A DNA stretch of 64,000 nucleotides from Tuctoria greenei. Its lineage: Eukaryota > Streptophyta > Magnoliopsida > Poales > Poaceae. Shown piece after piece: positions 33,590 to 46,730 of the stretch. The notes under the pieces were generated by a model. That model was not told the DNA's origin, ran no database searches, and was given only the letters and a program-made list of their open reading frames with translations. Position numbers and translations under genes: made by a program. Each line of letters begins with the position of its first letter. Within the stretch, counting starts at the first letter, position 1. The DNA lies in the NCBI GenBank assembly GCA_036927565.1, contig JAYESD010000011.1, positions 156,470,592 through 156,534,591 on the forward strand, in the 5' to 3' direction.

Positions 33590-35085
33590 AGTAAATTGAG
33601 ATTATAAAATTTTCTAAGCTCTAACTTCTACATGAGCTTCAAGTCAATGAAGCCAGCGTAGGAAGAGGACAAGATGCAGGGACTTTAAGAAAAGGGGGCT
33701 GGAGGGGACTTCAGATTAACAGCCGCACATGTCCTCTAATAAACCTGATTAGGAGCAGTTGTGATAGTTAATGGGAAGAAAAAAATAACAGGTACATTCA
33801 AATGTGCGACACCTAATTTTCTGCATAATTTTGGATGCATGTGTGATTTTCTTATTACCACCTCCTCATCTATAAAAGAGCGATGAATTTTGCAGTAGAG
33901 AATGGATCACCTCCTCATCTATAATTTCAGGTTTAGCACACCTGATATCAAGACGTCGTGTACGTACTACAAGCTCTATGTCTGTGCATTGTAGAGATTG
34001 CATTCAAAGCACTGCATGGAACTGGAAGAGTGGTGATATGTTTGTAGATAAACTACATTCGATTGGGATGCATCAGGGAAGAAAATGATATCTTGTAAAT
34101 CAGTTGCATCTCCTTACTAGAGGCTATTAGTGCCGTTGGAAGCAGTTCTGGTTCACTAAAAGAGTCAAACAGAAGCGAGACAGTGAGTATGTGAGATAGT
34201 GTCCTGCACGCTTGTGCCACAATCTCGCTGTCTCGGGCAGGACGATGAACAGGAAATTTGAAATAATGCCCTGCACATTTGCATCAAAATCTTGCCTGCT
34301 CTGTCAAGTCAGGATGACCAATAGAACATGTGAGGTAATACCCTGCACGCTTGCGTCAAAATCTCGACTGCTCTGACAGAAAAGGACAACTGCTTCACAG
34401 GACTCAGAGCCTCAATTCGTGGAGTGCTGGTATCACACAGCATCTCCATCAATTGACTACAAGAGGATGAGATACTCGCAACCGAGCATAATCAAATCTC
34501 TATAAGAATCTCCAAACATCACATGAACTAGACCAATGTAAGGTTTTAAATTTTTTTCCTAGATCATTCAAGTTCTGGGCACAGGAGATGAACATGAACT
34601 CCAATGAACTGGGTGAATTGCAGAACAAGGAACAAAAAATCCAAAACAGAAATGAATATTACAACATGATTGCATGACAGCCACAATATGTGAGCTGTTC
34701 AGGCTCATCTGTATCCTCTGCAGGGAGATCACATAGGGCAACAACACTTGGGAGGCCCCAAAAAAGGTTAACCTGCAGAGTGGGCTTTACAATGGTGCAT
34801 CAGCATACTACATTTCTTGTACATTTTTTTGGGTTTGTTTCTGGCACATACACAGTTACCCTTATACACCATCACATCCAAAAGAACTTGCTGGAAGGGA
34901 CCAATAAGGTCAAAGGCAACCAGTCCCTGCAAACGTTGTGCAACGAAAAAAATCCAAGGACAAGGGAGCCTGTGTCGCATCCCTAGAGAACAATGGTCTG
35001 GTCTAACTTCCTAAAATGACGATCGATGACCATCCCTTACTGCCTCTTGCTCGCGAGCCTCCGCTTGTACCGCTTGAGCACAGAA
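33590..35085. repeat. Tandem copy 2, joined to the EIN2 last exon
   Basis: Direct repeat of 31246-32745. Its right end is the real last exon of EIN2 (stop at 35037-35039), so most of this unit is the EIN2 3' UTR and downstream flank. Confidence 0.85.
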
Positions 35086-38000
35086 GCCAGGTTCTCCTTG
35101 CCCTTGGGGAAGGCCACATCTCCTGCTGCTGTGCCGCTCCTGCCCTTGCGTCCTGAGACTGTGGTCTCCACATCCTTGATCATCTCCAGGACCACAGAAG
35201 CAGTTGTGAAGGTGCCTTGGATATGCATGGGAATGGGACCTGTGGCCGATATCCCAGAGTGCGGTGGACTGCTGCGCACTCTAATGTCTTTCTGAAGGCA
35301 AGCACATATTGTCAGGGCACTCCGAGGCTTGGAGAAAGCAGGCTCTAGGATTCCCTGCTTCAGGTCAAGTGACAAAAGAATTGGCAATATAAACCTTACA
35401 CAGCAATAATGAAATAATGCAGGTATGCAACTAAGTTTTAGTTCAGGACTTCACTAACTCACCTGAAGACGGTTAAGAACATAAGTGTACTTGCCCCAAA
35501 GTTCTGGTCTGCTTTCCACAAGAGACATATCTAGCACCCGGTGGATGCACCAGACACCGAAACTAACAACAAGGGAGGCACGCCAAATGCAGTCCTCCCC
35601 ACAGTTTGGCAGTGTAAGCATGCACTGGATGTCTGCCTGATCAGAAGATGGTTGCTGAAAATCACCTTGCATTAGTTGATTCTCAGTAGTTGCTTGCAGG
35701 GCCAACCTCTCTGCTGCAGCAACCTGATCAATTAGATCTTCATCACAGCCGCCACTTTGCTTGAACAGCCACCCTGATCCCTCTAGCTTTAGGAGCTTCA
35801 GAATGCAAAATCTGAGGGACTGTAGAAGGTTTGTTTCAGACTCCTTGTAAGAGAAATCATCATTCACCATGCTGCTGCCTGATCTGCCTGAAAGATTGAA
35901 GTCCCCTTTACTGAGCTCTGCGCTTGAGACACCAAACAACTGCTCAAATGGTTGCTTAGCCCAAAGGGATCTAGCACTTGGGTTCATGCTCGACTGTGCC
36001 AAGAAGAGATCGTTCTGCATCTTGGGAGGAGAAAGCTCATCAAATGCTAGCGGAGCTGCTGGCCTGGCTATTGAGTTTGCATATTGAGATCTATCTGATG
36101 CCAGCCTGCTAAGGTATGACTGGGGTCCAGTGGCACCACCCAACTTCGCTTCATTCAACAGTGCAGTTCTGCTTGCAGCAATTAGTGCAGATATGTCAGG
36201 TGAGCTGTGGTACTTCTTTGAGTAAGCAGAGGAACCTGCATTTTCACTCCCATCAATAGTAGAAGGATCATAATAGGATCTTTCTGGCATCATTGAGCCT
36301 ATGCGGGATGTTGCTGTCATCTGTGGAGTAGCACCACCTAGTGAAGCAAGCAAATTTTGGTTGCGAGCATTCATCATTGAATCAACATAAGTTGGCGCAG
36401 CTGATGCAGATGGTTTCAGAAGACGCTGTGGGTCTAGTGCCATGCTAGAGTAAGGATTAGGACTGGCATTCATCTGTTTCAAGTAAGACGCGAGCTGATA
36501 ACCATGAACTGTTGCAGGCTGGTAGAATTGATTGTTGTCTGAATAAGATGGTGCACCAAAATTTGAATTTGGTCTTGCATTATGCTCGAGTAGGCTGTTG
36601 CTTGAATTATGCATCTGTGCATTTGGTAACTGCAAGCCCTGAGACCAGGTTGATAACCCTATGCTTGTGCCCCTCTGAAGCCCATATGTCATGTCCAAGT
36701 TCGACATCTCATTATTAGGGGACATAAGGTCCCTTGAGCTTGACAAGAAAGCTGACCCTCGCATTGTGTCCCTCAAAAGTGGGCTCTTGGGGACTTCAGT
36801 AGGTTGTTTATCTGTTCTTACAGCTGAGCTAGGTGCTCTAAGGTCTAGCCCAAGTAAGATATCAAACTTTTTAGTGCTGGCTTCTTGAATGAGCTTACCA
36901 TGGTAATCAAAGAGATGCCCCCAGAACTCATCAAGAATGGCAGCTAGCTGCCTCCTTGCTGCACGGCCTAAACCGGATAACCTCGGGAGACTCCCATTGA
37001 CATTGCCTGCATCTGAGCCTTTCCCCTGCTGAAGGTAAGGGATGGTGGGCCATCATCAGATGCACAGGCAACAATTGCCTTTTCAGACTCTAAAACATGT
37101 GGATCTTCTTTGTCCTTCTCTGCCAAAACATCTGTCTTGACCAAAACATCCCTTTCAGTCGTGATACTAGAGTCCATACTTTCACCTTTACTTCCCTCTA
37201 TCTCAGTAGAAGCAGAAACCTTCTCCAGAGGCTCTGGCCAGATGACTGCAATTACTGATTCGACTCATCTGTAGTAAATGATGGAGAGCGGCAGGTTTCA
37301 GGAACCGCAGATGCGAAAGCAGTAGATTGTTGAGAGTCGTGATCAGATTCTACAGCAGTGTCAGAAGTATCAACATATTCTTCCATAGCTGATGTTGGAT
37401 GACTGTCAGATAGAGCCCTGGGAGAAGGCTCAACATCTGATCTCTGATCTTCCTCATATGTAATATTGTCCAGTTTAGCCTCTTCCTTCCAGTGGAGTAT
37501 TCAAGAGTTCTCGTTGAGTAGGCACAGACCATTCTGGGGATTCAGCTTCATGACTTCCTGATTTTAATGGTGTAACAGCCAGGTACAGTGAAAAAACAAC
37601 AGATCCACCGGCCACCAGAACGAGAACCTTATATGGGAGCACAACAGGACTTCCAGTATTCCCTTTCAGATTGTTTATCCAGCCACTGTCACCAAACAAC
37701 ATTTCCACCACAAATATGATATTTGAAAATAGCATAAGAAGAAATGCAAGAAATGTCAATATCTCCAGATGCAAAGACACTCTATGGGCACCCATTATTG
37801 ATCTTGATGAAGCAACACGAAAAAAGAGGGATCACTGATGACGGAAGGAATGTTGCCTGAACAATCTGGCAGATAATTAGTACTTGGTATATCCCTTCAG
37901 CACCTGCGACCTGTGCCCAGTAAAGAGCTGGGATTATGGCAAACCCCTTCAGAAAGACATGATGCCCCCAAATTGGAAGGTTTATCCCAAACAAATGCTG

Positions 38001-41000
38001 TGAAATTACTTGGCTGCCAATAGAAGATGTCAATGAGATGATGTGGCTCGAAAACAGAAGGACCACTAAAAATATGGTTGGAGCCATAGGGTTTACAAAT
38101 ATCTGCAAAGTAACCGAGTTTCAGTTTTGCATAAATGCAGTCAAGATTGCCTACTGAAACAAGGTTTGCAGCAGATACTTGCCACAGGAGCACAGGACTT
38201 GGTGAAAAATAGAAAATGGAGGTGCTAACCTGGTTCATTAGCTCTACCACATCTTGAAAGGAGAGGAGAAGAGTATTAGTAGATTCAGCAGCTGCAGAGG
38301 TCACTAGAACATAATTCACAAGAAAAATCCCAGTAAAAATGAACAAGATTGAAAAAAGATGGTCATGGAATAAGGCGCCAAGACCAACTGCAGACGAGCT
38401 TTTCTGACCCTGCAAATAAAATATTCTGGTTAACCAAAAAACATAAAAACTGCGAACAACCAAGCGAAAGCAGTAACAAATAAACTATAGTTGGTTTCTT
38501 TTACCGAATTACCCTCTGTTCCCTACTTCAAGTCCCTTTAATTCTGTCATGTCAGATTTTTTTAGCTTTGCCCAGCAATGGCTAAAGAACTACATAGGTT
38601 AATAGGAGATTGATGTTGCTAGAGTCTCCACTGAGAGAATTGGAATGTGATGGTTGATTTTGCATTGTCCCTCTCGGACAGTATATATAGAGTTCAGGAG
38701 AGCGATGCATATGGGAGTATATGATATTAATATCTAGCCTACCAAATATACTTCTGCTATATACTCATATAGGGTAGTATATCTAGCATATCAAATATAT
38801 GTCCTATATATACATGGCAGTTTGCGGTACAAATATTTAGCCTACCGAATACCCCCCCCCCCCCCCCCCCCCCCCCCCCGCACAGTTGTAGCGTGCTAGT
38901 GGCGCAGATGTTGAGACTGAAGAAGAAACCAACGATTACAACATCAGATGATAGCCGTTGATTCCAAAGTAGCCGAGGTCGAGGTGGATGTGGTCATGGC
39001 CGTGGAGGGTGTTGTTCCAAAATCATCTATTCGAGCAGACGGATGCACAAGATTAGTTGCGTCCTACCGAAGAACTCACTGGACGACAATGTCAATCACG
39101 AGACGGCGAGGGCGATGTGCTGACGTGGCGTTTGGACGTATCAACAAGTTGGCCTATTTTAGCCCATCTGCTACATCTGTGGTGGTCACATCCTGGAGGT
39201 AATTGTGGACATTGTTGTCTTGGACCATTAGCTACACGACCAAACATGGGTGGTGCCACCGTCTGAACGGACGGCGATTCCAAATAAAGATAGCTTGACT
39301 ATGAGCCAACATTGCATCCTACGATGGCACAACGACAACTCATCCTCAGGAGGGTCGATGTTTAGGCATCGACGGACAATAGGGCAACTCAACCCCAATT
39401 AGTGACCGGGTAAAATAGAAGAACCTACATTACAATATGATGCGGCTCCATGTAGATCTTCATGTGTCCAACGTTGCCTGGTTCCTTCTATTTCCTTTGT
39501 TGTGGTCAACGGCAATAAAGGGGAAAATCTTCAACTTGGAGGCATGCCCACATGGCGCCATAGAGCTTGGGTTGTCACCTGCACACAGCGTGCACGGGGC
39601 TAGTAGGCAGAGGCGCGCATCTGGGTATGACCACGTTGGACAGGGTTCCTGCCGTGCATCGTGCCACTGTGAGTCTGTGACTCACCCACGGCATTGCCAC
39701 GTGTGTTGCAGCCACAAAGACAATGACACATTACAACTGTGGAGTGATCCAATCCATATTGTGACCCAAATACGATGGCAACGAATCAAGCGATCGGCGA
39801 CGAAACAAGGGCGCTGCCCCCGGTGGAGATCATGAAGGTTGACCTCCCCAAGGGGGCACGATGCGAAAGCGAGCGGTGGCTATGGCTTGGTTACAGGATC
39901 GTAACCCTCTTATGATACCATGATAAAATTGGATTGTGATGGTTGATTTTGCATTGTATCTCTCGATCGATAAATATATAAAGTAGACTAATACATATGG
40001 CAATATATGATACTATCCAACCTACCAAATATATTTCTAATATATATGACGGTCCATGTAGCCTATCAAATATTCTCTAGCATCCCCCGCGGGCACAGCG
40101 GGACCACCACGGAAGGTGAGACTGTAGAAGAAGCAAAGGTAGAATATGATGGGTTGAAACCCATGAAAAGTACTTTCATAACATGTAACACTTGGTGCCG
40201 GTAATAATGAGATATATTTAGCCAATGTGTCATACTAAAGACCATGCCAATGTCCAATGGGACTTATATTTCATGTATAAGATGGGTCCAAAGCTCGAGT
40301 TAGTCCCGTACCACGAGAGGCGACTCCCAGAGGATGGAGAAGGGTTCATGGATTTTCTCAGTCTTGCATTGCAGGTGCATCTGTTTAAAAAGGAAACTGT
40401 GGGGATGGGGACGGTCTTACGGTGTCAAGTTAATTTTTTTCCTAAAGGACTTATTATCTGCTGAAAACAATGTGAAAAGCTAATTTTTCCACGATTCTGA
40501 TGTCATGTAATATACTACCAAACCTAGGATAATATTTCATGAATTATCAACACCCACCAAGAGTTGGGAAAATGGATCTCACTTCAATAAACTACAAAAC
40601 ATTTGGGATAATTCACATGATGTTTTAATAGCATATAATATACCCAAGATACAAAACCATTGCAAGTCATGTCCATTATTATACTGACAAATCAGAAATC
40701 TAATAGAAAAATCCCCTTTTCAGATACAAGAGATTTCAAACTGTTCTAAATAACGGAGTTTATGAGATGTCACTCTGCAGTTGGAATTATGTCACTGTGC
40801 GGTTGCAACCAATTGTAACTAGATAAAAAGGGTGTACCCAGTGCCGAAGGCTCCCACACATTGTGGGTTCTAGGCAAGGGTTATTTCTATACAGTCTTAC
40901 CCCTGCTTTTGCAGAGAGGCTGCTTTGAACCCAAGACCTCAAGACAAAAGTGGAGACACACTATCAATGCGCCAGGTCCGGCCTTCAACCAATTGTAACT

Positions 41001-42511
41001 AGTTACGGTCCCAAAAAGAGGGGGAAATGAAGGCATTAATCAAAGTTATAAGCCTACCCCAACGTGCTTGGTTGTTGGTGTTGCATTAATCAATCTTATA
41101 CCTGAACAACTGACGAGTGGATGTAAAAGTTGTGTGCCATTATGTTTGCACCAAGAAGTGCCATCAGAGAGTAGGCACTTTCACCACTGAGCTTGGGAAA
41201 TATTACATTCATTGTGATAGGAATCTGTGGTTGGCTGACCAATAAGCCAAGCACATAGCAAAGAAGTGCAAATCCTGCTATGCAGGCATTTACTGTCCCT
41301 GCCATCTTCTTTCCCTACAATAGATACAAAGGGTAAGGAAATGAAAAGTATAAAGGCACATCGGTGTATCCATTTTTTGTGCAAGTTTCCTTGTTAAAAG
41401 TAGTAAATACCAGGTGTGATATAGCATATGGTAGCAGATTAGGAACAATTGTTGCAAAGCATATCCCTATGATGAGATTGTCATACTCAAAGAGGAGGTC
41501 GAATCCAAGTGCTATGCCAAAAATCTGAAAATTCAGAGATCTGACCATCAGAATGTAGCATATTGAAATCTTTGAGCTGCTTGCTAAATGTTTGTGCCAA
41601 GGTGGAATACATTTGACATTGCTTAAAAGGCTGAGAATTCACATATTAAACAGCAACAAAGAAGAGAGAGATCCAAGGAAGTGTGCAAATACCATAGTCA
41701 GCTCCGATGTCAACAAGGACAATCCAGCCTGAACACCAAGGAATATACATGTTGGTTTGCTGTACTCTTGGTGGCAAATCTATGGTTCATACGAAAGCAT
41801 GAAAAAATTAGCAGCTTTTAAGCGATATCATGGATAAGTTAGAACTGAACAATGTTAAGAAAACCAAGCAAGGATTTTTTACAAGCAAAGCATGAACATT
41901 TTTTAAAATGAGTACCATTGTTAAAGTGAGCTATAGAAAGAAATCTAAGATGAGTTTGAAGTTCATTTCGATAAATACTCCTGGATCCAGGATAAAATTG
42001 TGTTATACAATGGAAAAGATATCTTTTTCACATGCTATGTCCATTGGCATTGATCCATTTTCTTTATCAACAATTCTACATCAGATGAATATATTGCAAA
42101 TGCTTTTCCTATTCCTAGTGGCCTCAGTTCCCACGGGTCCCATTCAACATCAAACCATCTAAATCATAATGAAATGGAAACAAACGTTGACTGAGCTATA
42201 TCTCAAGAGGGGCCCAAGAAAACCAAGGAACAACTCAGATAAAGAGATACCTCAGCAAGATTCTTCCCTGTGACTGTGCCAATGCACGCAGCAAGGTACT
42301 GGAACACAATGGCCGTGAGGTTGAAAAGGAGAGCCAGCAACACAAGATCAAATCCGAAACGCGACCCAGCTTCTACTGTGGCCACCCACTTCCCAAGGTC
42401 GATGTAACCCATTGAAATAAGGAGTGCTGCTCCAAGGGCATCGAAAAGATTAAGCATACCGCCTCTGGCTTCCAGAGATCCCACACTCTGCTGTACATCT
42501 GAGACATCCAT
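35037..42511 (-). CDS. EIN2: EIN2-like ethylene-signalling membrane protein, frame broken in the largest exon
   Basis: EIN2 is an ER membrane protein with an Nramp-like N-terminus; after ethylene its C-terminal part is cleaved and moves to the nucleus to activate EIN3/EIL factors. Coding exons (minus strand): 42251-42511, 41693-41779, 41411-41524, 41102-41314, 38230-38409, 35463-38102, 35037-35354, all with GT/AG borders. Exons 1-6 encode the hydrophobic Nramp-like part (GYIDLGKWVA, LLGANIMAHNFYIHSS). Exon 6 also carries the long soluble region; exon 7 ends with the nuclear-localisation motif LKRYKRRL. Total coding length fits about 1270 residues, the family size. Four 1-2 nt indels occur near 37823, 37482, 37262 and 37019; the other 3 kb of coding sequence is open. 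It is either a recent pseudogene or carries assembly errors. Start: ATG at 42511 opening MDVSDVQQS. Confidence 0.9.
38631..40135 (+). mobile_element. Degenerate copia-like remnant with LTR-like direct repeats
   Basis: 38631-38935 and 39920-40135 are related direct repeats (shared GTGATGGTTGATTTTGCATT, then a stretch rich in CCTACCAAATATA). The roughly 1-kb interior has a Gly/Arg-rich stretch (SSRGRGGCGHGRGG, from about 38965) and a broken zinc-knuckle-like CYICGGH near 39158, resembling copia gag on the plus strand. There is no RT or integrase. Boundaries and orientation are tentative. Confidence 0.5.
38852..38879. repeat. 28-bp poly-C tract
   Basis: Uninterrupted run of 28 C inside the left LTR-like repeat. 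The matching place in the right repeat (near 40084) has only CCCCCGCGGG. Confidence 0.95.
40823..40985 (-). mobile_element. Au-type SINE with 17-bp target duplication
   Basis: On the minus strand it has a pol III B-box-like GGGTTCAAA, the Au-type segment CAGCCTCTCTGCAAAAGC and a 3' end GGCACTGGGTACACCC followed by a T run. It is flanked by perfect 17-bp direct repeats CAACCAATTGTAACTAG at 40806-40822 and 40986-41002. It lies in EIN2 intron 4. Confidence 0.88.
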
Positions 42512-43870
42512 GGCACAGGAAAATAGAGATTGCCTCCCTAGGCAGCAGCAGATCAGTAGGGAAACACACCAGTATACCGAGAAACGACGATAGCCAAAAT
42601 CTGGTCAATCCTCTTATGATCCATAAACCATTTGATTAAAATCTCCAAAGGCTGAGACTACTGATCTGATCATTAACATCGGAACTAGTCAAGACATTCA
42701 GGTGGCTCCAGTTCATGCAGCTTCACGGCAAGCGAACAGTTGTTTTCCGTTTCCTTCTCTAGAAATGGCGGCGTACCAGGCAGTTTATGCAAGGAGGCTT
42801 CCAGGAAGAAAACAGTAACAGATTACGATTGAAAGTTAACAAAGATAGTAGATCTTTGTGCCCAAGGAGGCAGTAAAACCCTAGCTTGATTCACCTGGAA
42901 AAATGGATCAAAACAACCCAATAAGCCACAAGTAACCAAAATCCTTCACACTAAAAACACAAACCATAGTAAGACCAAGTCAACAAAAGGAAATAGAACA
43001 GGGAATTGTAACTACAGGCAGCACCAACCAGAGCTTAAAAGGAAGGGGCACATCGAGAACGCATTTTTAGTCCAGCAACAATCAAATCCATCAATTACAT
43101 CCCAAAAAAACGCAATTCTTTCGCGTGATGGACTAGGAGAAATCCACAAAAGCGGAGGCAGACCGACCAATATGAGAGACCTCCTACTCCCCTCTCCTCT
43201 GACTCCGAGAGCTCCGGACCCCAGGTCGCCACACGCAGCTGCCCGGCATCCCTTCCCCATCCCCTATGGGGTTCAAAACTCCCCATCCTCCCTGCCCACG
43301 GGCGAAAATTTCTTCCGCCCTCGCGTAGGGATCGACCCACCCCAGCTACATCCAGCGTAAATGTCAACTACAAAAGGAAGGAGTATCCGAGTATTGGGGA
43401 CTGAGGAGAGCTCAGCTCTCAGCTTTCATCGAAGCTTGTTCTTGCAAGTCAGCCGCAAATAAGAAAAAGTCCCGAACGAGATCCGCTCAGAAAATCCCTC
43501 CTAACCGAATTGCAACATGGTAGAACTCGTGCCCAGGTCGCTTCTAACCCGAGAAAACTTGCAAAATCATCTCGAAGAAAAAAAACAGAGGTTGAGGGGA
43601 ATTGCAGAGGACGAGCAATGCAAGAATCGTACCTCCTGAATGCTCCTGGCAAGCGGCTCAGTCCTCGGACTACTTGAGGAAAAATTGCAGCTTTTTTTCC
43701 TGGCCTGGGGCCTCCTTATCTGAGGAAGAAAAGGGGAAACAAGCCGAGGCTTTCAGCTTTCAGATCAGCTTGCTCTCTGCTCTGCTCTTTTCTGCTCTGT
43801 GTTTCTTTTATTTTTTATTCTTCCTCCTTGGCTTCTTCATACTTTTTATTCATATTTTTTGGGAAGATTC
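42512..43870 (-). promoter_or_regulatory. EIN2 5' leader and promoter region
   Basis: Upstream of the EIN2 ATG there is no coding sequence. A possible untranslated exon ends near 43632 (minus strand GCATTCAGGAG then GTACGATT), with a possible acceptor CTGCCTAG near 42535; EIN2 genes often have a leader intron. 43690-43830 is rich in GAGAGCAGAGC-like text on the minus strand, with an AT-rich stretch behind it. The transcription start cannot be fixed. Confidence 0.45.
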
Positions 43871-45006
43871 TGCGCTTACTGTGCAGTGTTTCCAGCTGTC
43901 ACGGGTGGCTAGACACTGCCTATGGACTAGTCTACTCACTTGAGAAAATGTGATTTTTTTTTTCATTTCCCATGTTTCCTAAATTTATTTATTCACTCAT
44001 TCGAGTTTATTTACAAATTATTACTCCTACTTAGAAATTGGACGACATATGATAATTTTTTTTTAAAAAAAAGACTTAAAAGTGGAACAGGGAGTGCCTT
44101 TGCAGAAATTGTGGTCATAAACAAGTTAATGAAACACTAAATCATTTGCATAGTGCTTGTTGCTTTCACTGTTTGGGATAACATGGAAGTGTCAAGTGGC
44201 ATCCATTTTGGATATATTTGGCAGTAATGCTGTTGGCGATTACCACTTTTGGAGGGTTCATGACTTCTACAAAGGTCATATGAGTTTCCTTATGGGCTAT
44301 CATTTACACGTGAACTTTGCGCAATTTTTAACTTTTCTCATGAGGAATGTATTTTTCATATGATACACGTAGCAATATGATGATTTTTTTTTGGCTTTGC
44401 AGGTTGATGAGAAATCGAGTGGTAATATATCAAGATTGAAAGCCTTTGTATTTGTTTAGATATTTTTGTGTTAACATATTTCGAGATAATGTTAAGGCTT
44501 ACTGTATTAGGCAACGTGACTTCTCTAGAGACGTCGGAACGACCTCACGACCCGGCCGGAGGTGTATAGACCGGGTGCGCGTACACTCGTGACAGTTACG
44601 CGATGCGACGAGCGGAGGAGGCGATCCACCTCCACGCGGCCCTCGCCGATGGGCGCGTCCGATCTCATGGGGCGCCATGGGACTAGACTGGGAGGTGGGA
44701 GCTGATGCAGTTGTTTGCGCGCCAGCCTCGTGCATCGTGCACATGCCCCCCACCCCCAAGTTATACGTATTCTAATGGCCACCTGCGTCACAACCCTACA
44801 TTGTTTATTCTCCAAATGAGATCTCACCATCTGTTAGCAGGCACTGTCCTAACTTCTGTTTGAGATCGTCCTAGGTTCTGTTGCTCATAGTTTCTTAATG
44901 AAACATGTGCACTTGATTGCTGAGCGTCCATGGGACACGGTAAAATGCAGCAGATGTAGAGGCCGGGGGAGTACACTCGAAGCAGCTTATATAATACTTT
45001 TGGATT

Positions 45007-45062
45007 TTTTTTATTTATCACCGGTTAGTTCATTTTTGAACTAATCAGTGACAAATAAAAAG
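45007..45062. mobile_element. Hairpin MITE fragment
   Basis: Inverted arms TTTATTTATCACCGGTTAGT and complement (one or two mismatches) around TTCATTTTTGAA. Ends are decayed, so family assignment is weak. Confidence 0.6.
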
Positions 45063-45710
45063 ATCTGAAGATAGTAAGATGGAATCGAAAATAAATCTCC
45101 TAAAAATGATTTTTTTTAGATAATGGAAAATGATTTCCACCACCTGCACCCCAGCATGCACAAATACAATACGAGCACTTAGGCTCGGACGACATAACAG
45201 CAGCAAAGATTATAAACTGAGCACTCAGACTGATTTCTACCAGCAAGAAAGATCCAGAATGTAAGAGATAAAACCAGAATAAAATCAAGGCTAAGCTTCA
45301 ATTCTATCCTAGAAATGACGTGTATGCAGATGTTGTCCTACAAATAAAGCTAGAACAATCCCCATATTTCATAATACAAACTGACGAAAGTCGAGTGAAT
45401 AATATATCGTTGGAGAGGCTTAAGTTAAGGGGAAAATGTGTACTCCAAAGAATCTTCATGATATCTCAGGCACCATATTGTTATTCAATCATTGGATCTA
45501 GGATCGGACCTAGCTATATTGTTTAGTATACTGCTATGAGATTTTTTGCAGTAACTGAGCGACAAAATCAGTACCGGCCTTCTGTCATGACCTTTATATT
45601 TTATTTCCATTCACTATTATGAATAGTCAAGGCAGACACATGTCCATGTCATCTATCATCATCAAGTTAAAATCGCAACAGGCGGATCATACCGGCCCTC
45701 TTGCATATTA

Positions 45711-45811
45711 CTCCCTCCGTTTCATTTTAATTGTCGTTAGGACAACCTTTGTTAGTTCATTTCTAGTTCATTTGATTGTCTGAAACGACAATTAAAACGA
45801 AACGGAGGGAG
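45711..45811. mobile_element. Stowaway-like MITE, 101 bp
   Basis: Ends CTCCCTCCGTTTCATTTTAA and its complement, flanked by TA on both sides (45709-45710, 45812-45813). Confidence 0.9.
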
Positions 45812-46503
45812 TAGATATATAACATGGAAAAGGGACGGTACACGCCGATATGACCACACAAATCAATAAATTTAAAAAATTAAAGCGATGGAGAAAACTT
45901 GTTGCCTTCCCATTTGTCCCGCTGCAAATCTCCTGTAAACTATTCAGCCATTTGCCAGTTGTTTATCCTTGTATCTACTCATCCCTACGAGCTAGCTAGA
46001 GTTGACTACAGTTATAGCAACAGACATTGTTTTGTTTGTTATGAATTAATCCCCACAAGCATCATGATAAAAGAAGCATCGCACAAAATCAACACTCATG
46101 CATTTGTTTTGTTCTTGCACAAAATCATATACAGTACATCACATTATTTCTTATTAAGGCTCCAACTAAAGCGGCCGGCGTCTACACATATGTACATATG
46201 TCCACAGCTGGTAATTTATTATAAGCTTGTATTTGTACGAGAAACTGTGCATGTGATGTGGATGCTTCGACGGTGGTCAGGTTTCTTTTTATATGTATTT
46301 TTAAAGGTTATTAACCCCACAATCGCACATAAAAACTAATTAAGGGGTCAATCAATACAACTCATACGTACTTATATAACATTTCAGATTTTATAAGTAG
46401 TATATAAATTAAAGCCCCAAATCATTTAAGTTCATCGCACAACTTAATTTTTTTAGTTGATTCCAAGGGAATATTCAAACAATTGTGCTTCGATTCCTAT
46501 ATA

Positions 46504-46575
46504 ACACTCTATTCGTTTCATTTTCTTTAACGTTTTGAACTAACCAATATAGAAATGAAATGAATGGAGAGTATA
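46504..46575. mobile_element. Stowaway-like MITE, short
   Basis: Inverted ends CACTCTATTCGTTTCATTTT and GAAATGAAATGAATGGAGAG, with an internal ACGTTTTGAACTAACC loop. Confidence 0.7.
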
Positions 46576-46649
46576 ATTTAGTATCGGTACGAGAAACTGT
46601 GCTTGAGATGTGGATGATTGGACGGTGGCCAGACATATTTTTATTTATA

Positions 46650-46730
46650 CTCCTTCCATCTCAAAAAGTTTGTCGCTTTATAGTTCAAAAATGAACTACA
46701 AAAGCGACAAGCTTTTTGAAACGAAGAGAG
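46650..46730. mobile_element. Stowaway-like MITE, 81 bp
   Basis: CTCCTTCCATCTCAAAAAG and its near complement, folding through GTCGCTTTATAGTTC...GAACTACAAAAGCGAC. TA on both sides. Confidence 0.85.

Larger units (their letters stand above)
38410..41101 (-). other. EIN2 intron 4, enlarged by insertions
   Basis: At 2.7 kb this is by far the longest EIN2 intron here. It holds a copia-like remnant with LTR-like direct repeats (38631-40135) and an Au-type SINE (40823-40985). Its ends (GTATAAGA donor, TTATTTGCAG acceptor) are intact. Confidence 0.85.

Noticed and set aside
44510..44760. GC-rich patch as a gene exon
   Set aside because: No conserved frame on either strand and no splice context.
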